Notes: a model not told the origin generated them from the sequence alone. 64,000 nucleotides of DNA from JAIVGV01 sp032229975 (GCA_032229975.1 JAVXVG010000009.1:1-64000); one strand, 5' to 3'. Positions 52,124 to 60,594 are shown, counted from the stretch's first letter. A program made the numbers and translations.

Positions 52124-52810
52124 ATGAGCAAGGCGGTGATCTTCGACATCGACGGCACGCTCGTCGATTCGGTTGACCTGCACGCGCGCGCGTGGCAAGA
52201 GTCGTTTCGCAAGTTCGGTCGCGAGATCGAGTTTGAAAAAGTGCGCCATCAGATCGGCAAGGGCGGCGATCAGTTGATGCCCGTCTTCTTCTCGAAAGAA
52301 GAGTTAGACAAGTTCGGCGAAGAGATGGAAAAGTTTCGCGGCGAACTTTACAAGCGCGCTTATATGTCGCACGTCCGGCCCTTCCCGCGCGTGCGCGATC
52401 TCTTCGAGCGCATCAAGCGCGACGGCAAGCGCATTGCTCTCGCATCTTCGGCGAAGGAGGACGAGGTGAAGATTTACAAAGACCTCGCGAACATCGCAGA
52501 CCTCGTCGAAGAAGAGTCTTCCGCCGACGACGCCAAACGCTCGAAGCCGCACCCTGACATCTTCGCCGCCGCGCTCTCGCGACTCAACGTTGAAAGTTCC
52601 GACGCCATCGCCATCGGCGATACGCCTTACGATGCCGAAGCTGCGGGCAAAATAAACATCAAGACGGTCGGCGTGCTCTGCGGCGGCTTCCCCGAACAGG
52701 AGCTGCGCGACGCAGGCTGCATCGCCATCTTCCGCGATCCGGCAGACCTTCTTGCGCGCTACGAGCAGTCGCCCCTCTCGCGCACATGGACTGCGGCGGT
52801 GAGCAAGTAG
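52124..52810 (+). CDS. HAD-family hydrolase (phosphoglycolate phosphatase / beta-PGM-like)
   Basis: The HAD motifs are complete: motif I FDIDGTLVDS, motif II ALASSAKEDE, motif III Lys in KRSKPHPDIFAAAL and motif IV AIGDTPYDAEAAG. A helical cap domain lies between motif I and II. The substrate is a small phosphorylated molecule; which one cannot be told. The ATG at 52124 lies after AACGGAGG with good spacing. Its end is 17 bases before the acyl-carrier-like gene. Confidence 0.93.
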   Translation: MSKAVIFDIDGTLVDSVDLHARAWQESFRKFGREIEFEKVRHQIGKGGDQLMPVFFSKEELDKFGEEMEKFRGELYKRAYMSHVRPFPRVRDLFERIKRDGKRIALASSAKEDEVKIYKDLANIADLVEEESSADDAKRSKPHPDIFAAALSRLNVESSDAIAIGDTPYDAEAAGKINIKTVGVLCGGFPEQELRDAGCIAIFRDPADLLARYEQSPLSRTWTAAVSK

Positions 52811-52827
52811 ATTTAGAGTTTGCAGTC

Positions 52828-53274
52828 ATGCTTTACCAAGTGGGACAGATACTACTTTCGTTAGCCATTTTGGTAGCTGCCTTACTTCTGATCGCCGTGC
52901 CGCTCGCGATTCGCGATTTCAGGGCGAAACGGAGGAAAACTGCCGCCGCTTTTGCCGGTCGCGCACGGCTCGACGAGCATACTTTCTACCGAAGATATTT
53001 CATGTCGCGCGGCGTGCCGGAGTTCATCGTGAGTCAGACCAAGAAGATTCTGGAAGATGAGCTTGACGCCGATCTCTCTCGTCTCGCACCTGAAGACGAC
53101 TTCACAAAGAATCTTAGTTTCTTATTTGACGACTACTCACTCTCAGGTGTGTACATCGTTGAGAGACTGGAAAAAGAGTTCTACATAAAAATCTCTGACG
53201 CCGAAGCTGCGGACGCGCACACCTTTGAAGACATCATCAATCTAGTCTGGCTTAAGCTGCGTCGCGTCGCATAA
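52828..53274 (+). CDS. Membrane-anchored acyl-carrier-protein-like protein
   Basis: The N-terminal 28 residues are a single membrane segment (VGQILLSLAILVAALLLIAV) followed by a basic stretch. The C-terminal 80 residues resemble an acyl carrier domain: YSLSGVYIVERLEKEFYIKI aligns without gaps to the DSL-to-EEEF helix of ACPs, keeping Ser (residue 104) at the phosphopantetheine position but with Tyr in place of the usual Asp. An acidic helix (ILEDELDADLSRLAPEDD) comes before it. The ATG at 52828 was chosen; an ATG at 52786 would overlap the HAD gene. The codon pattern is less GC-rich than that of its neighbours. The DUF1493-like family is the nearest I can suggest. Confidence 0.65.
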   Translation: MLYQVGQILLSLAILVAALLLIAVPLAIRDFRAKRRKTAAAFAGRARLDEHTFYRRYFMSRGVPEFIVSQTKKILEDELDADLSRLAPEDDFTKNLSFLFDDYSLSGVYIVERLEKEFYIKISDAEAADAHTFEDIINLVWLKLRRVA

Positions 53275-53279
53275 ACCCG

Positions 53280-54827
53280 ATGATGAAGAAACCACCCCTG
53301 ATTAACTTTCTGCTCTCGGCGTGCCTCATAGTCACCACTTGCGCCGCTCAAACATTAAATTCCGTCAGAGAGTATCGCCGAGCCAACGAGCACCGCATCC
53401 TCTCGGACTTCGTGCGCCTGCTCTCGATCCCGAACGTCGCATCAGATCGCGAGAACATCCGTAAGAATGCCGCGCTCATTGTCGAGATGATGCGCGCGCG
53501 CGGACTCAAGCCGCAGTTGCTTGAAGCCAACTCGTTCGACACGCCGCCCGCTATCTTCGGCGAATGGAGAGTCGCGGGCGCGACGCGCACCATCGTCTTC
53601 TACGCGCACTACGACGGGCAGCCGACCGATCCCGCGAAGTGGACGGGCACGCAGCCGTGGCAACCGGCCCTGCGCGACGCGCCGTTCGAGACCGGCGGCA
53701 AAATTCTCTCGATGCCCGCAGCATCCGATCCACTCAATCCCGAATGGCGTCTCTACGCGCGCTCGTCTTCCGACGACAAGGCGGGCGTGATGTCGATCCT
53801 CACGGCGTTCGACGCGCTCAAAGATAAGGGCATTGCGCCAACCGTCAATCTTAAATTCTTCTTCGAGGGCGAAGAGGAAGCGGGCTCGCCGCACATCACA
53901 GAAATTCTCGCGCGCCATCGCGCCTTGCTCTCGTCAGACGCGTGGATCATCTGTGATGGGCCAGTCCATCAATCGGGCCGCAAGCAAATCGTCTTCGGCG
54001 TGCGCGGCGACACGAACGTTGACGTGACGGTCTTCGGCGCGAAGCGGCCACTCCACAGTGGACACTACGGTAACTGGGCTCCCAATCCGGCGATGATCCT
54101 CGTCAAGCTTCTCGCTTCGATGAAAGACGACGCGGGGCGCGTGACCGTTCAAGGTTGGTACGACGACGTTGAGCCACTCGGCGAAGCCGAACAACGCGCT
54201 CTTAACGAAGCTCCCGCATACGACGAACAACTAAAGAAGGAACTCGGCATCGCGCAGACGGAAGGCGCGGGCAAGTCGCTGCTTGAACTCATCAACCGGC
54301 CCTCGCTCAACATCAACGGCATCGCGAGCGCGGAAATCGGCGCGCTCTCACGCAACGTCATCCCCACCTCGGCCACCGCCGCGCTCGATCTACGTTTGGT
54401 GAAAGGCAACGACTATCAACGCCAAGTCGAACGCCTCGTCGCGCACATCAAGCGACAAGGCTTCTACGTCGTCGCACACGATCCGACTGACGCAGAGCGC
54501 AGCGCGCATCCGCTCATCGCGAAAGTCATCAATCGTCCCGGCGGCTACAACGCCGAGCGCACGTCGATGGGCCTGCCCATCTCGCGCTCAGTCGTCGCTG
54601 CTGTGCAGACGACCGTCGCCGATCCAATCATACGCATGCCCACGCTCGGCGGCAGCCTCCCGCTCTTGCTCATACGCGAAACTTTGAACGTTCCGACCAT
54701 CACCATCCCCGTCGCCAACTACGACAACAACCAGCACGCCGAGAACGAAAACATCCGCCTCCAAAATCTCTGGGACGGCATCGACACCTACGCCGCGCTG
54801 ATGACGATGAAGCCGCCGATCAACTGA
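53280..54827 (+). CDS. Exported M20-family metallopeptidase
   Basis: The protein is a dinuclear-zinc peptidase or deacylase. A signal peptide (LINFLLSACLIVTTCAAQ) suggests periplasmic location. Metal motifs are IVFYAHYDGQPTD (His and Asp), SSDDKAG (bridging Asp), FFEGEEEAGSPH (catalytic and metal Glu) and the late NNQHAENENIRL. The dimerisation or lid domain lies between residues about 230 and 370. The substrate is probably a dipeptide or N-acyl amino acid. The start ATGATGAAG follows the acyl-carrier-like gene by five bases, so the two are probably co-transcribed. Confidence 0.93.
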   Translation: MMKKPPLINFLLSACLIVTTCAAQTLNSVREYRRANEHRILSDFVRLLSIPNVASDRENIRKNAALIVEMMRARGLKPQLLEANSFDTPPAIFGEWRVAGATRTIVFYAHYDGQPTDPAKWTGTQPWQPALRDAPFETGGKILSMPAASDPLNPEWRLYARSSSDDKAGVMSILTAFDALKDKGIAPTVNLKFFFEGEEEAGSPHITEILARHRALLSSDAWIICDGPVHQSGRKQIVFGVRGDTNVDVTVFGAKRPLHSGHYGNWAPNPAMILVKLLASMKDDAGRVTVQGWYDDVEPLGEAEQRALNEAPAYDEQLKKELGIAQTEGAGKSLLELINRPSLNINGIASAEIGALSRNVIPTSATAALDLRLVKGNDYQRQVERLVAHIKRQGFYVVAHDPTDAERSAHPLIAKVINRPGGYNAERTSMGLPISRSVVAAVQTTVADPIIRMPTLGGSLPLLLIRETLNVPTITIPVANYDNNQHAENENIRLQNLWDGIDTYAALMTMKPPIN

Positions 54828-54911
54828 AGACCGGAACACGACGCGTCGCGCGAAACGATCCGTGAAAACATACGCGACTCAATCGATCCTGCGACGCGCA
54901 ACACGACGGAC

Positions 54912-56018
54912 GTGAGAATCCTCCAGATCAACTCGGCGAAGGCCTTCGGCGGCGGCGAGCGTCACTTCGCCGATCTCTCAAACGCGCTGGCCGCGCGCGG
55001 CCACGAAATCTTCGCCGCGCTGCGTCCCGCATCATTGCTTCGCGAAAGACTCGCGCTGCCCGAAGCAAACATTCTCACGCTTCCACTTCGTAACGCGCTC
55101 GACATCGAAAGCGCGTCGGAACTCGCACGCTTCGCACGCGAGCACGAGATCGAGATCATCCACGCGCATCTCGCACGCGACTATCCGCCCGCAGCTTTCG
55201 CCGCACGACTCGCGCGCGCGTCGCGACTCATCATCACGCGCCACGTCCCGTTCGCGCTGAACAGTCTGCATAGATTTGCGCTCGCGAATGTCGCACGCGT
55301 CATCTGCGTCTCCGAAGGCGTCGCGCGTCGGCTGCGCGAGCAGCGAATCTTCGCGGACGAGAAAATTTGCGTCGTTGCGAACGGCATCGAGTTCGCGCGC
55401 TACGATGCGGCACTCGCGAATTTTGATCGCGACGATTATCGTCGCACGTCTCTGCACACGCAGGCGCGCGTGATCGTCGGCACGGTCGGCGAATTGAGCG
55501 AGACGAAGGGGCAAGAGGATTTCCTGCGCGCGGCGGCCATCATCGCGCGGAGATTGGAAGATGTTGACTTCCTTATCGTCGGCGAAGACAACTCGCGCGA
55601 GCAGCGCACGCGGCTTCGTCTGGAAGAGATGGCCCGTGAAGAGGGCCTGCGCGGGCGCGTTCACTTTCGCGGCTACGCGCCCGATCTACCGCGCGTGCTC
55701 GCCGCACTCGACGTTTACGTCTCCGCGTCGCGCGCGGAGGCTTTCGGGTTGGCGACGGTCGAAGCTGCGGCGTGCGGCGCGTGCGTCGTCGCGACTGAGA
55801 CAGACGGCTCGCGCGAGATCATCGAAGACGGCGCGACGGGCCGGCTCGTGCCCGTCGGCAAAGTAGAAGCGTTAGCGTCCGCGCTCGTTGATCTCATCGA
55901 TAATGAAGGCGAGCGTGCACGACTCAGCGCAAACGCGCGCGCGTCGGTGCGTGAGAGGTTTAATCTCGAACGAATGATTGATGGGACTGAAGAGGTTTAT
56001 CGCGTGGCGTTGAAATAG
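54912..56018 (+). CDS. Family 4 glycosyltransferase
   Basis: The protein has the GT-B fold of the GT4 family. The N-terminal half begins ILQINSAKAFGGGERHFADL with the Gly-rich acceptor loop; the C-terminal half opens VGTVGELSETKGQEDFL and carries the nucleotide-sugar site EAFGLATVEAAACGACVVAT with the typical E-x7-E pair. It transfers a sugar from an activated donor to a lipid or glycan; the exact partners are unknown. Translation starts at a GTG without a strong ribosome site. No other polysaccharide gene is near. Confidence 0.93.
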   Translation: MRILQINSAKAFGGGERHFADLSNALAARGHEIFAALRPASLLRERLALPEANILTLPLRNALDIESASELARFAREHEIEIIHAHLARDYPPAAFAARLARASRLIITRHVPFALNSLHRFALANVARVICVSEGVARRLREQRIFADEKICVVANGIEFARYDAALANFDRDDYRRTSLHTQARVIVGTVGELSETKGQEDFLRAAAIIARRLEDVDFLIVGEDNSREQRTRLRLEEMAREEGLRGRVHFRGYAPDLPRVLAALDVYVSASRAEAFGLATVEAAACGACVVATETDGSREIIEDGATGRLVPVGKVEALASALVDLIDNEGERARLSANARASVRERFNLERMIDGTEEVYRVALK

Positions 56019-56063
56019 CTCGGTTCGACCGCACAGCTTTATTGAATGAGACCAAAGGCATTC

Positions 56064-56140
56064 AACACAGAGACACAGAGGACACACAGAGAAGATCAAG
56101 TCTCTGTGCATCCTCCGCGCGCTCTCTGTATCTCTGTGTT
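56064..56140. repeat. CACAGAG palindrome, family C copy 2
   Basis: The left arm (56064-56097) repeats ACACAGAG with an 8-base period; the right arm (56101-56140) pairs with it over 17 bases with one mismatch. It lies between the convergent glycosyltransferase and SWIM genes. Confidence 0.85.
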
Positions 56141-56160
56141 GAAGTCTTAATGTTTTAGAG

Positions 56161-56487
56161 TTACGCAGCTTTCAACGTCTGCGTTGCGTTCTGCTGGCGC
56201 GGGTCGTAGTCGCGCGTGAGGTACTGGCGCGCGACGTACTTCAAAGTTGCGGAGACGTGCTTGCACTCGTAAGTCGGATCGTGATCGCCGCGATAGATGA
56301 AGTCCGCGCAGGTGCAGACGAGTCGCTTCGTCTCTGGATTGACGAACAGGTGATAGCCCTGCTCGGCTTCCGATTCCGAGAAGGCGATCCAGCCGTAGGG
56401 CTCTGCGTCGCGCACCTCGATGCGCTCGGAACGAGCGGCGCGCTGCTCCGCAGGCGTAAAAATCTCGATGGTCTTCTTGCTTGCCAT
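56161..56487 (-). CDS. SWIM-type zinc-finger protein
   Basis: The 108-residue protein contains a short SWIM-like zinc motif: CTCADFIYRG followed after about 12 residues by YECKHVSATL, giving C-x-C...C-x-H. Around it lie beta-strand segments (YHLFVNPETKRLV). SWIM domains bind nucleic acid or protein partners. The rest has no recognisable fold. AAGGGA lies upstream of the ATG at 56487; a longer frame to 56568 is open but has no support. It may be a small DNA-binding regulator (inference). Confidence 0.78.
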   Translation of the reverse strand: MASKKTIEIFTPAEQRAARSERIEVRDAEPYGWIAFSESEAEQGYHLFVNPETKRLVCTCADFIYRGDHDPTYECKHVSATLKYVARQYLTRDYDPRQQNATQTLKAA

Positions 56488-56650
56488 GAAAAAACTTTTC
56501 CCTTTCGTGAATTTGCGACACGCGACAGAAAGCGCGCGCCGCTTTCGGGAGGAGTAATTTAGATGCAATTATACGCCGCGCGGTTCGTCGTCGTCTGACT
56601 GTTGCACCCATGCAGTTAATGATTCGATTGATCAATGAGACAATGAGTTG

Positions 56651-57100
56651 ATGGATCAAACTGACTTCAAGTTTCGCATCGAGGAGCGCGTGCGTTGGGG
56701 CGACGTGGACGCGGCGCGAATAATTTTTTACGGCGCATACATACGCTTCTTCGAGATCGCCGAGACAGAGTTGTTCCGCACCGTCGGCCTCTCTTACGGG
56801 CGGATGTTCGACGAGCTGGACGTGTGGCTTCCACGCGCCCACCTCGAATGCGACTTCCGACGCGCCGCGCAGTTGGACGACCTACTAGAAGTCTCCGTCT
56901 TCGTCGGTCGCATTGGCACGAAGTCGCTACGTCTGAATTTTGAAGTGCGTCGCAACGGTGAAGATGAGATCGTCGCCGATGCACACTTCGTCCTCGTCGC
57001 CGTCCGTCGCAACACGTTCGAGAGCGTGCCCCTGCCGGAAGAACTCACGCGAAGGCTCGCGCCTTACACGCAGCCCGCGAGTGAGCAACCCGCGTCGTGA
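56651..57100 (+). CDS. Acyl-CoA thioesterase (4HBT/YbgC-like hot-dog fold)
   Basis: This small hot-dog enzyme hydrolyses acyl-CoA thioesters. The family signature is RWGDVDAARIIFYGAYIRFFE, with the catalytic Asp in the first part, followed by the long hot-dog helix and ECDFRRAAQLDDLLEVSVFV, then LRLNFEVRRNGEDEIVADAHFVLVAV. The chosen ATG at 56651 follows an in-frame TTG by one codon. The stop codon overlaps the start of the family E repeat at 57098. Confidence 0.9.
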   Translation: MDQTDFKFRIEERVRWGDVDAARIIFYGAYIRFFEIAETELFRTVGLSYGRMFDELDVWLPRAHLECDFRRAAQLDDLLEVSVFVGRIGTKSLRLNFEVRRNGEDEIVADAHFVLVAVRRNTFESVPLPEELTRRLAPYTQPASEQPAS

Positions 57101-57176
57101 TCTGAAATGATCTCAGATCACGAATCTCAAATTTCAAATTCGATCAATTTTCAGATTTCAAATCTCAAACTCAAAA
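57098..57176. repeat. Heptamer palindrome, family E copy 2 (units TCTCAAA/TTTCAAA)
   Basis: The element fills the gap between two convergent genes. It contains a short hairpin (57098-57105 with 57113-57120) and two sets of 7-bp units TCTCAAA and TTTCAAA. The TGA stop of the thioesterase (57098-57100) forms its first bases, and the stop codon of the flavoprotein gene (57177) abuts its other end. Confidence 0.75.
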
Positions 57177-58442
57177 CTAAAAGGGAAGGAAGGCCCGACG
57201 GGCGAGCGTGCGCTTGAGCGTGAGGTAGCCTTGATCGCCCGCGACGAGTTCGCGAAGCGTCCGGCGGATGCCGGGGTGCAGGCGCGCGAGTTCGATCATG
57301 CGATTGGTGAAGGGCGCACCGGCGAAGTTGCCGTAGAAGCGTCGTCGCATACGCGAGGCTCGACGTAGCTCACCGATGAAGTCTGCGCGGCAGCGCGCTT
57401 CGTAAGATGCGAGGTGGCCCCCCGCGAGGAAACTTTCGGCGAAGAGATCGGCGGAGCGCAAAGCGTAGTAGATGCCCTCGCCCGTGACCGGATCGGCGAA
57501 GCCCGCCGCATCGCCTAAGAGAGCCCAGTCGTCGCCGCAGACGCGTCGCGTGTCCCAAGTTTCAGGCGCGAGACCGGGAATGCGCGCGGCGTAAGAGTCA
57601 ACGCTCACGCGTAATCTCTCTTCGATCACTGCGCGCGACTTTTCTTCAGCAGAGTTGCGCGACGATCCTTTGTCGCTCGACCAGAGCGATGATGAGTCGT
57701 CTTCGCGTTGCGCGTAGTAGCCGGTCATGAAATCCCAGAGCAACGCGTCGAGCGACTTGTGATCAAAAGCGTCCTGCGTGGTGGCTATGCCGAAGGAGAC
57801 ATGATCGAGGCGCGGGAAGGCCCACGCGTAGCCGACCCAACGGGGAAGAAACGCGATGACCGTCGGCGCATCATCGGCGCGCGGGAGCGGCGCGCGATAA
57901 CCGAAGGCCACCTCCATCTCACTGTTCGGCAGCGCGCCCGCGAGCCTGCGCGCGATTGGACTGTTCGCGCCGTCGGCGGCGACAAGCACGCGGCCACTCC
58001 ACACGCTTTTTTTATCGCGTGTGCGTACAGTCCACGACTGGCCTTCGCGTCGGTCGAAGTTTGCGGCGACGCGCTCGTCGAAGATGTGCGCGCCTGCGGA
58101 GCGAGCGCGTTCGAGCAGGTGCGAGTCGAAGGCTGTGCGTGAGTAGATGGCGAAGGGATCGCGCAGAGAGAGACGGACGCGCTCGCCTGCAGGCGAGAAC
58201 ATCTCGACCTCGGAGACCGTGCGGCCTGCGGCGTCGAGCAGTTGCGGGTAAGCCTTCAAAGCCTTCGACGTGACGCCGCCGCCGCAGGCCTTCGGCTCAT
58301 CCGGCGAGCGCGCGTCGAAGAGCGCGACACGCGCACCGCCGCGCGCCGCCAGCTCCGCCGCGAAAGAACCTGCGGGGCCCGCGCCGACGATCAACAGATC
58401 GAACTCTTCACCGTCGCCCATCTCTTCTTTCACACTCGACAT
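57177..58442 (-). CDS. Geranylgeranyl-reductase-type FAD-dependent oxidoreductase
   Basis: The FAD-binding fold begins FDLLIVGAGPAGSFAAELAARGG (GxGxxG) and continues with KACGGGVTSKAL, a motif of geranylgeranyl reductases and related flavoproteins. The second FAD motif is ALLGDAAGFADPVTGEGIYYAL. Such enzymes reduce isoprenoid double bonds in lipids, quinones or chlorophyll; which isoprenoid is used here is unknown. The last part (FAGAPFTNRMIELARLHPG) is helical. The length of 421 residues is normal. Confidence 0.88.
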   Translation of the reverse strand: MSSVKEEMGDGEEFDLLIVGAGPAGSFAAELAARGGARVALFDARSPDEPKACGGGVTSKALKAYPQLLDAAGRTVSEVEMFSPAGERVRLSLRDPFAIYSRTAFDSHLLERARSAGAHIFDERVAANFDRREGQSWTVRTRDKKSVWSGRVLVAADGANSPIARRLAGALPNSEMEVAFGYRAPLPRADDAPTVIAFLPRWVGYAWAFPRLDHVSFGIATTQDAFDHKSLDALLWDFMTGYYAQREDDSSSLWSSDKGSSRNSAEEKSRAVIEERLRVSVDSYAARIPGLAPETWDTRRVCGDDWALLGDAAGFADPVTGEGIYYALRSADLFAESFLAGGHLASYEARCRADFIGELRRASRMRRRFYGNFAGAPFTNRMIELARLHPGIRRTLRELVAGDQGYLTLKRTLARRAFLPF

Positions 58443-58761
58443 TCTCGCCGCGCCTTTTAGTCGGGAACGAATCGGGCCAACTAGTTCAACCCAAACTCTT
58501 CAACCTTTGTTCTGCCTCTGATGTCGCGCTCACTCGCCGCACTCGCACGCGCGTGTCAATCCTACAGCAGCGTCGTGCTCTTTTCACGCGCATCCGCCTT
58601 GTCGCGTCGCGCGCGTGCTGTGCTAAAATTCCGTCTTCCCCCGTAAAAAGTTTCTGACGAACGTGCCGCCTCGCGTTCGTGTCCGACAACTTTAGTGAAG
58701 TCGTCGGACGATGCTGGATGAGATCGAGCGAAGATAGTTTCGACTTCGATCCACTTCGGAG
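58443..58761. other. Divergent intergenic region before the LigB-AMMECR1 gene
   Basis: There is no gene. TGCTAAAAT (58621-58629) gives an extended -10 with TTGTCG 19 bases before it on the plus strand. The remaining sequence shows no other signal. Confidence 0.45.
58599..58629 (+). promoter_or_regulatory. Possible promoter of the LigB-AMMECR1 gene
   Basis: TTGTCG (58599-58604) is spaced 19 bases from TAAAAT (58624-58629), which carries the extended TGC in front. The ATG is about 130 bases downstream. Confidence 0.42.
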
Positions 58762-60240
58762 ATGACAGACCGTAGCTCACTCGTTTACGTCGGCGTCGTG
58801 CCGCATCCGCCCATCATGGTGGCGGAGGTGGGAGGCGACGCCGTGCGCGAAGTCGCGGGATCAATCAAGGCGATGAGAGAGATGACCGCGCGCGTGATCA
58901 AATCGGGCGCGCAAACTGTCGTCATCATCTCGCCGCACGCGCCGCTCGAAGCGCGCGCCTTCGTCGCCTATCGCGACGCGGAGTTGCGCGGCAGTTTCGC
59001 CCCGTTCCGCGCACCGGAGGCGAAAGTCTCCGCGCCGCTCGATTCAGAACTACTCGACGCGCTCACGCGCGAAGCCTCTGCGGAAGGCTTCGAGATCGCG
59101 CTGCTCGAAGGCTACGGACTCGATCACGGCACAGCAGTCCCGCTCTATTTCCTGCTGCGCAACGGTTGGCGCGGCTCGCTCGTCGCACTCGGCTACAGTT
59201 TTCTCTCCGATGAAGATCACGTGCGCTTCGGCGTCTCCTTGCGTCGCGCGGCTGAAGCCGAGGGCCGCCCAGTCGCCTTCATCGCGAGCGGCGATCTCAG
59301 TCATCGTCTCACGCTAGATGCGCCCGCCGGATACAACCCGAAGGCGCATCTCTTCGACGAGCAAGTGACCGACAGCATACGCGACCGAGAGCCCGCGCGC
59401 ATCGCCGGGATCGAGCCGCAACTGCGCAGGCTTGCGGGCGAGTGTGGATACCGCTCGCTGCTCGTCGCCATCGGCGCGTCGCAAGGCTTGCGCGCCGACT
59501 GCGAGTTGATGCACTACGAAGCGCCGTTCGGCGTCGGCTACATGGTCGCGCAACTCGCGCGCGCAGCAGACGACGCAGGTGTCGATGCGAAGAATGAAGT
59601 AGAGAAGACGGCCGCCGAATACGGAGTTTCTGATCGGCAACTCTCAGCTAAAAACTTCTCCGCACAAAACTATCAGCACGTCGCCGATGAAGCGGAAAAT
59701 AGTTTGCCCGCGCTCGCGCGTCGCGCCGTTGAATCTTACGTTCGCGGCGGTCGCTTGCTGCGCGCTGAGGATGCATCAGACACACACGACCTTAATCAAC
59801 CTGCGGCCTGCTTCGTCTCTATCAAGACAGAAGACGGAGAGTTGCGCGGTTGCATCGGCACGATCGAGCCGCAGCGCGATACACTCGCCGAAGAGTTGAT
59901 CGCGAACGCCGTCAGCGCGGCGACGCGCGATCCGCGCTTCCCACCCGTCTCGGTTAATGAGTTGTCGCGCCTGCGCTACTCGGTGGACATCCTGTCGAAG
60001 CCTGAGCCCGCGAGCTTTGAAGACCTCGACCCGAAGAGCTACGGCGTGATCGTCGAAGACGAGGCAGGCGTGCGTCGCGGTCTGTTGTTGCCGGACATTG
60101 AGGGCGTCGAGACGGCGGCGCAGCAGGTGCAGATCGCCACGCGCAAAGCGGGCATCACTGCGGGCGAGCCCGTTGTATTTTACCGCTTCCGCGTGGATCG
60201 TTTTCCAGAATCGCTAAGCTCTAAAGAACAGACAGAGTAA
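58762..60240 (+). CDS. MEMO/LigB-like plus AMMECR1 fusion protein
   Basis: The N-terminal 270 residues are a class III extradiol-dioxygenase-like (LigB/MEMO) domain: VGVVPHPPIMVAEVGGDAV, IISPHAPLEARAFV, the mid-domain GYGLDHGTAVPLYFLL, and FIASGDLSHRLT with a conserved His. The C-terminal 200 residues are an AMMECR1 domain, marked by LRGCIGTIEP near residue 360 and SAATRDPRFPPVSVNELSRL. The same two domains plus a radical SAM enzyme make up the AmmeMemoRadiSam gene set; here they are in one chain and no radical SAM partner is adjacent. The function of the set is unknown. It is followed by a small gene 14 bases away. Confidence 0.9.
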   Translation: MTDRSSLVYVGVVPHPPIMVAEVGGDAVREVAGSIKAMREMTARVIKSGAQTVVIISPHAPLEARAFVAYRDAELRGSFAPFRAPEAKVSAPLDSELLDALTREASAEGFEIALLEGYGLDHGTAVPLYFLLRNGWRGSLVALGYSFLSDEDHVRFGVSLRRAAEAEGRPVAFIASGDLSHRLTLDAPAGYNPKAHLFDEQVTDSIRDREPARIAGIEPQLRRLAGECGYRSLLVAIGASQGLRADCELMHYEAPFGVGYMVAQLARAADDAGVDAKNEVEKTAAEYGVSDRQLSAKNFSAQNYQHVADEAENSLPALARRAVESYVRGGRLLRAEDASDTHDLNQPAACFVSIKTEDGELRGCIGTIEPQRDTLAEELIANAVSAATRDPRFPPVSVNELSRLRYSVDILSKPEPASFEDLDPKSYGVIVEDEAGVRRGLLLPDIEGVETAAQQVQIATRKAGITAGEPVVFYRFRVDRFPESLSSKEQTE

Positions 60241-60254
60241 AGGAGTCTTAAAGC

Positions 60255-60467
60255 ATGTCGAACGAAAAACTGACAGGGACGGACTCGAACGAGCCTTCAG
60301 AGCCGGACTACCAACAGGGCAAGGTAACGAACAAGGAGCGCACTGCTGACATCGGCGAGTCGGGCCAGCACGCGCCCGGCGGTTACTACAATCAGCAGGG
60401 GGCCACAAGCACCAAGCGCATAGACCTCGACGAGCAAGTGGACTCTGCACTCGATCGCGAGAAGTAG
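60255..60467 (+). CDS. Small hydrophilic, probably disordered protein
   Basis: The 70 residues are polar and low in hydrophobic amino acids (TGTDSNEPSEPDYQQGKVTNKE, GESGQHAPGGYYNQQG), ending with a short acidic helix (DLDEQVDSALDREK). No family is recognised. AAAGGAG lies about 9 bases before the ATG, and the gene is 14 bases after the AMMECR1 fusion, so it is probably co-transcribed with it. Confidence 0.68.
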   Translation: MSNEKLTGTDSNEPSEPDYQQGKVTNKERTADIGESGQHAPGGYYNQQGATSTKRIDLDEQVDSALDREK

Positions 60468-60594
60468 AACGGGATCGCATTGCCGAAGTTAAACGGGTCG
60501 CGGGAACGACGGCGAGCATTCGCACGTCCTCCCGACTTCTTCAGTCAAATACCTGCGCGCAGAGTTCGCACGCCTTTTCAAAGTTCCCTTCATG

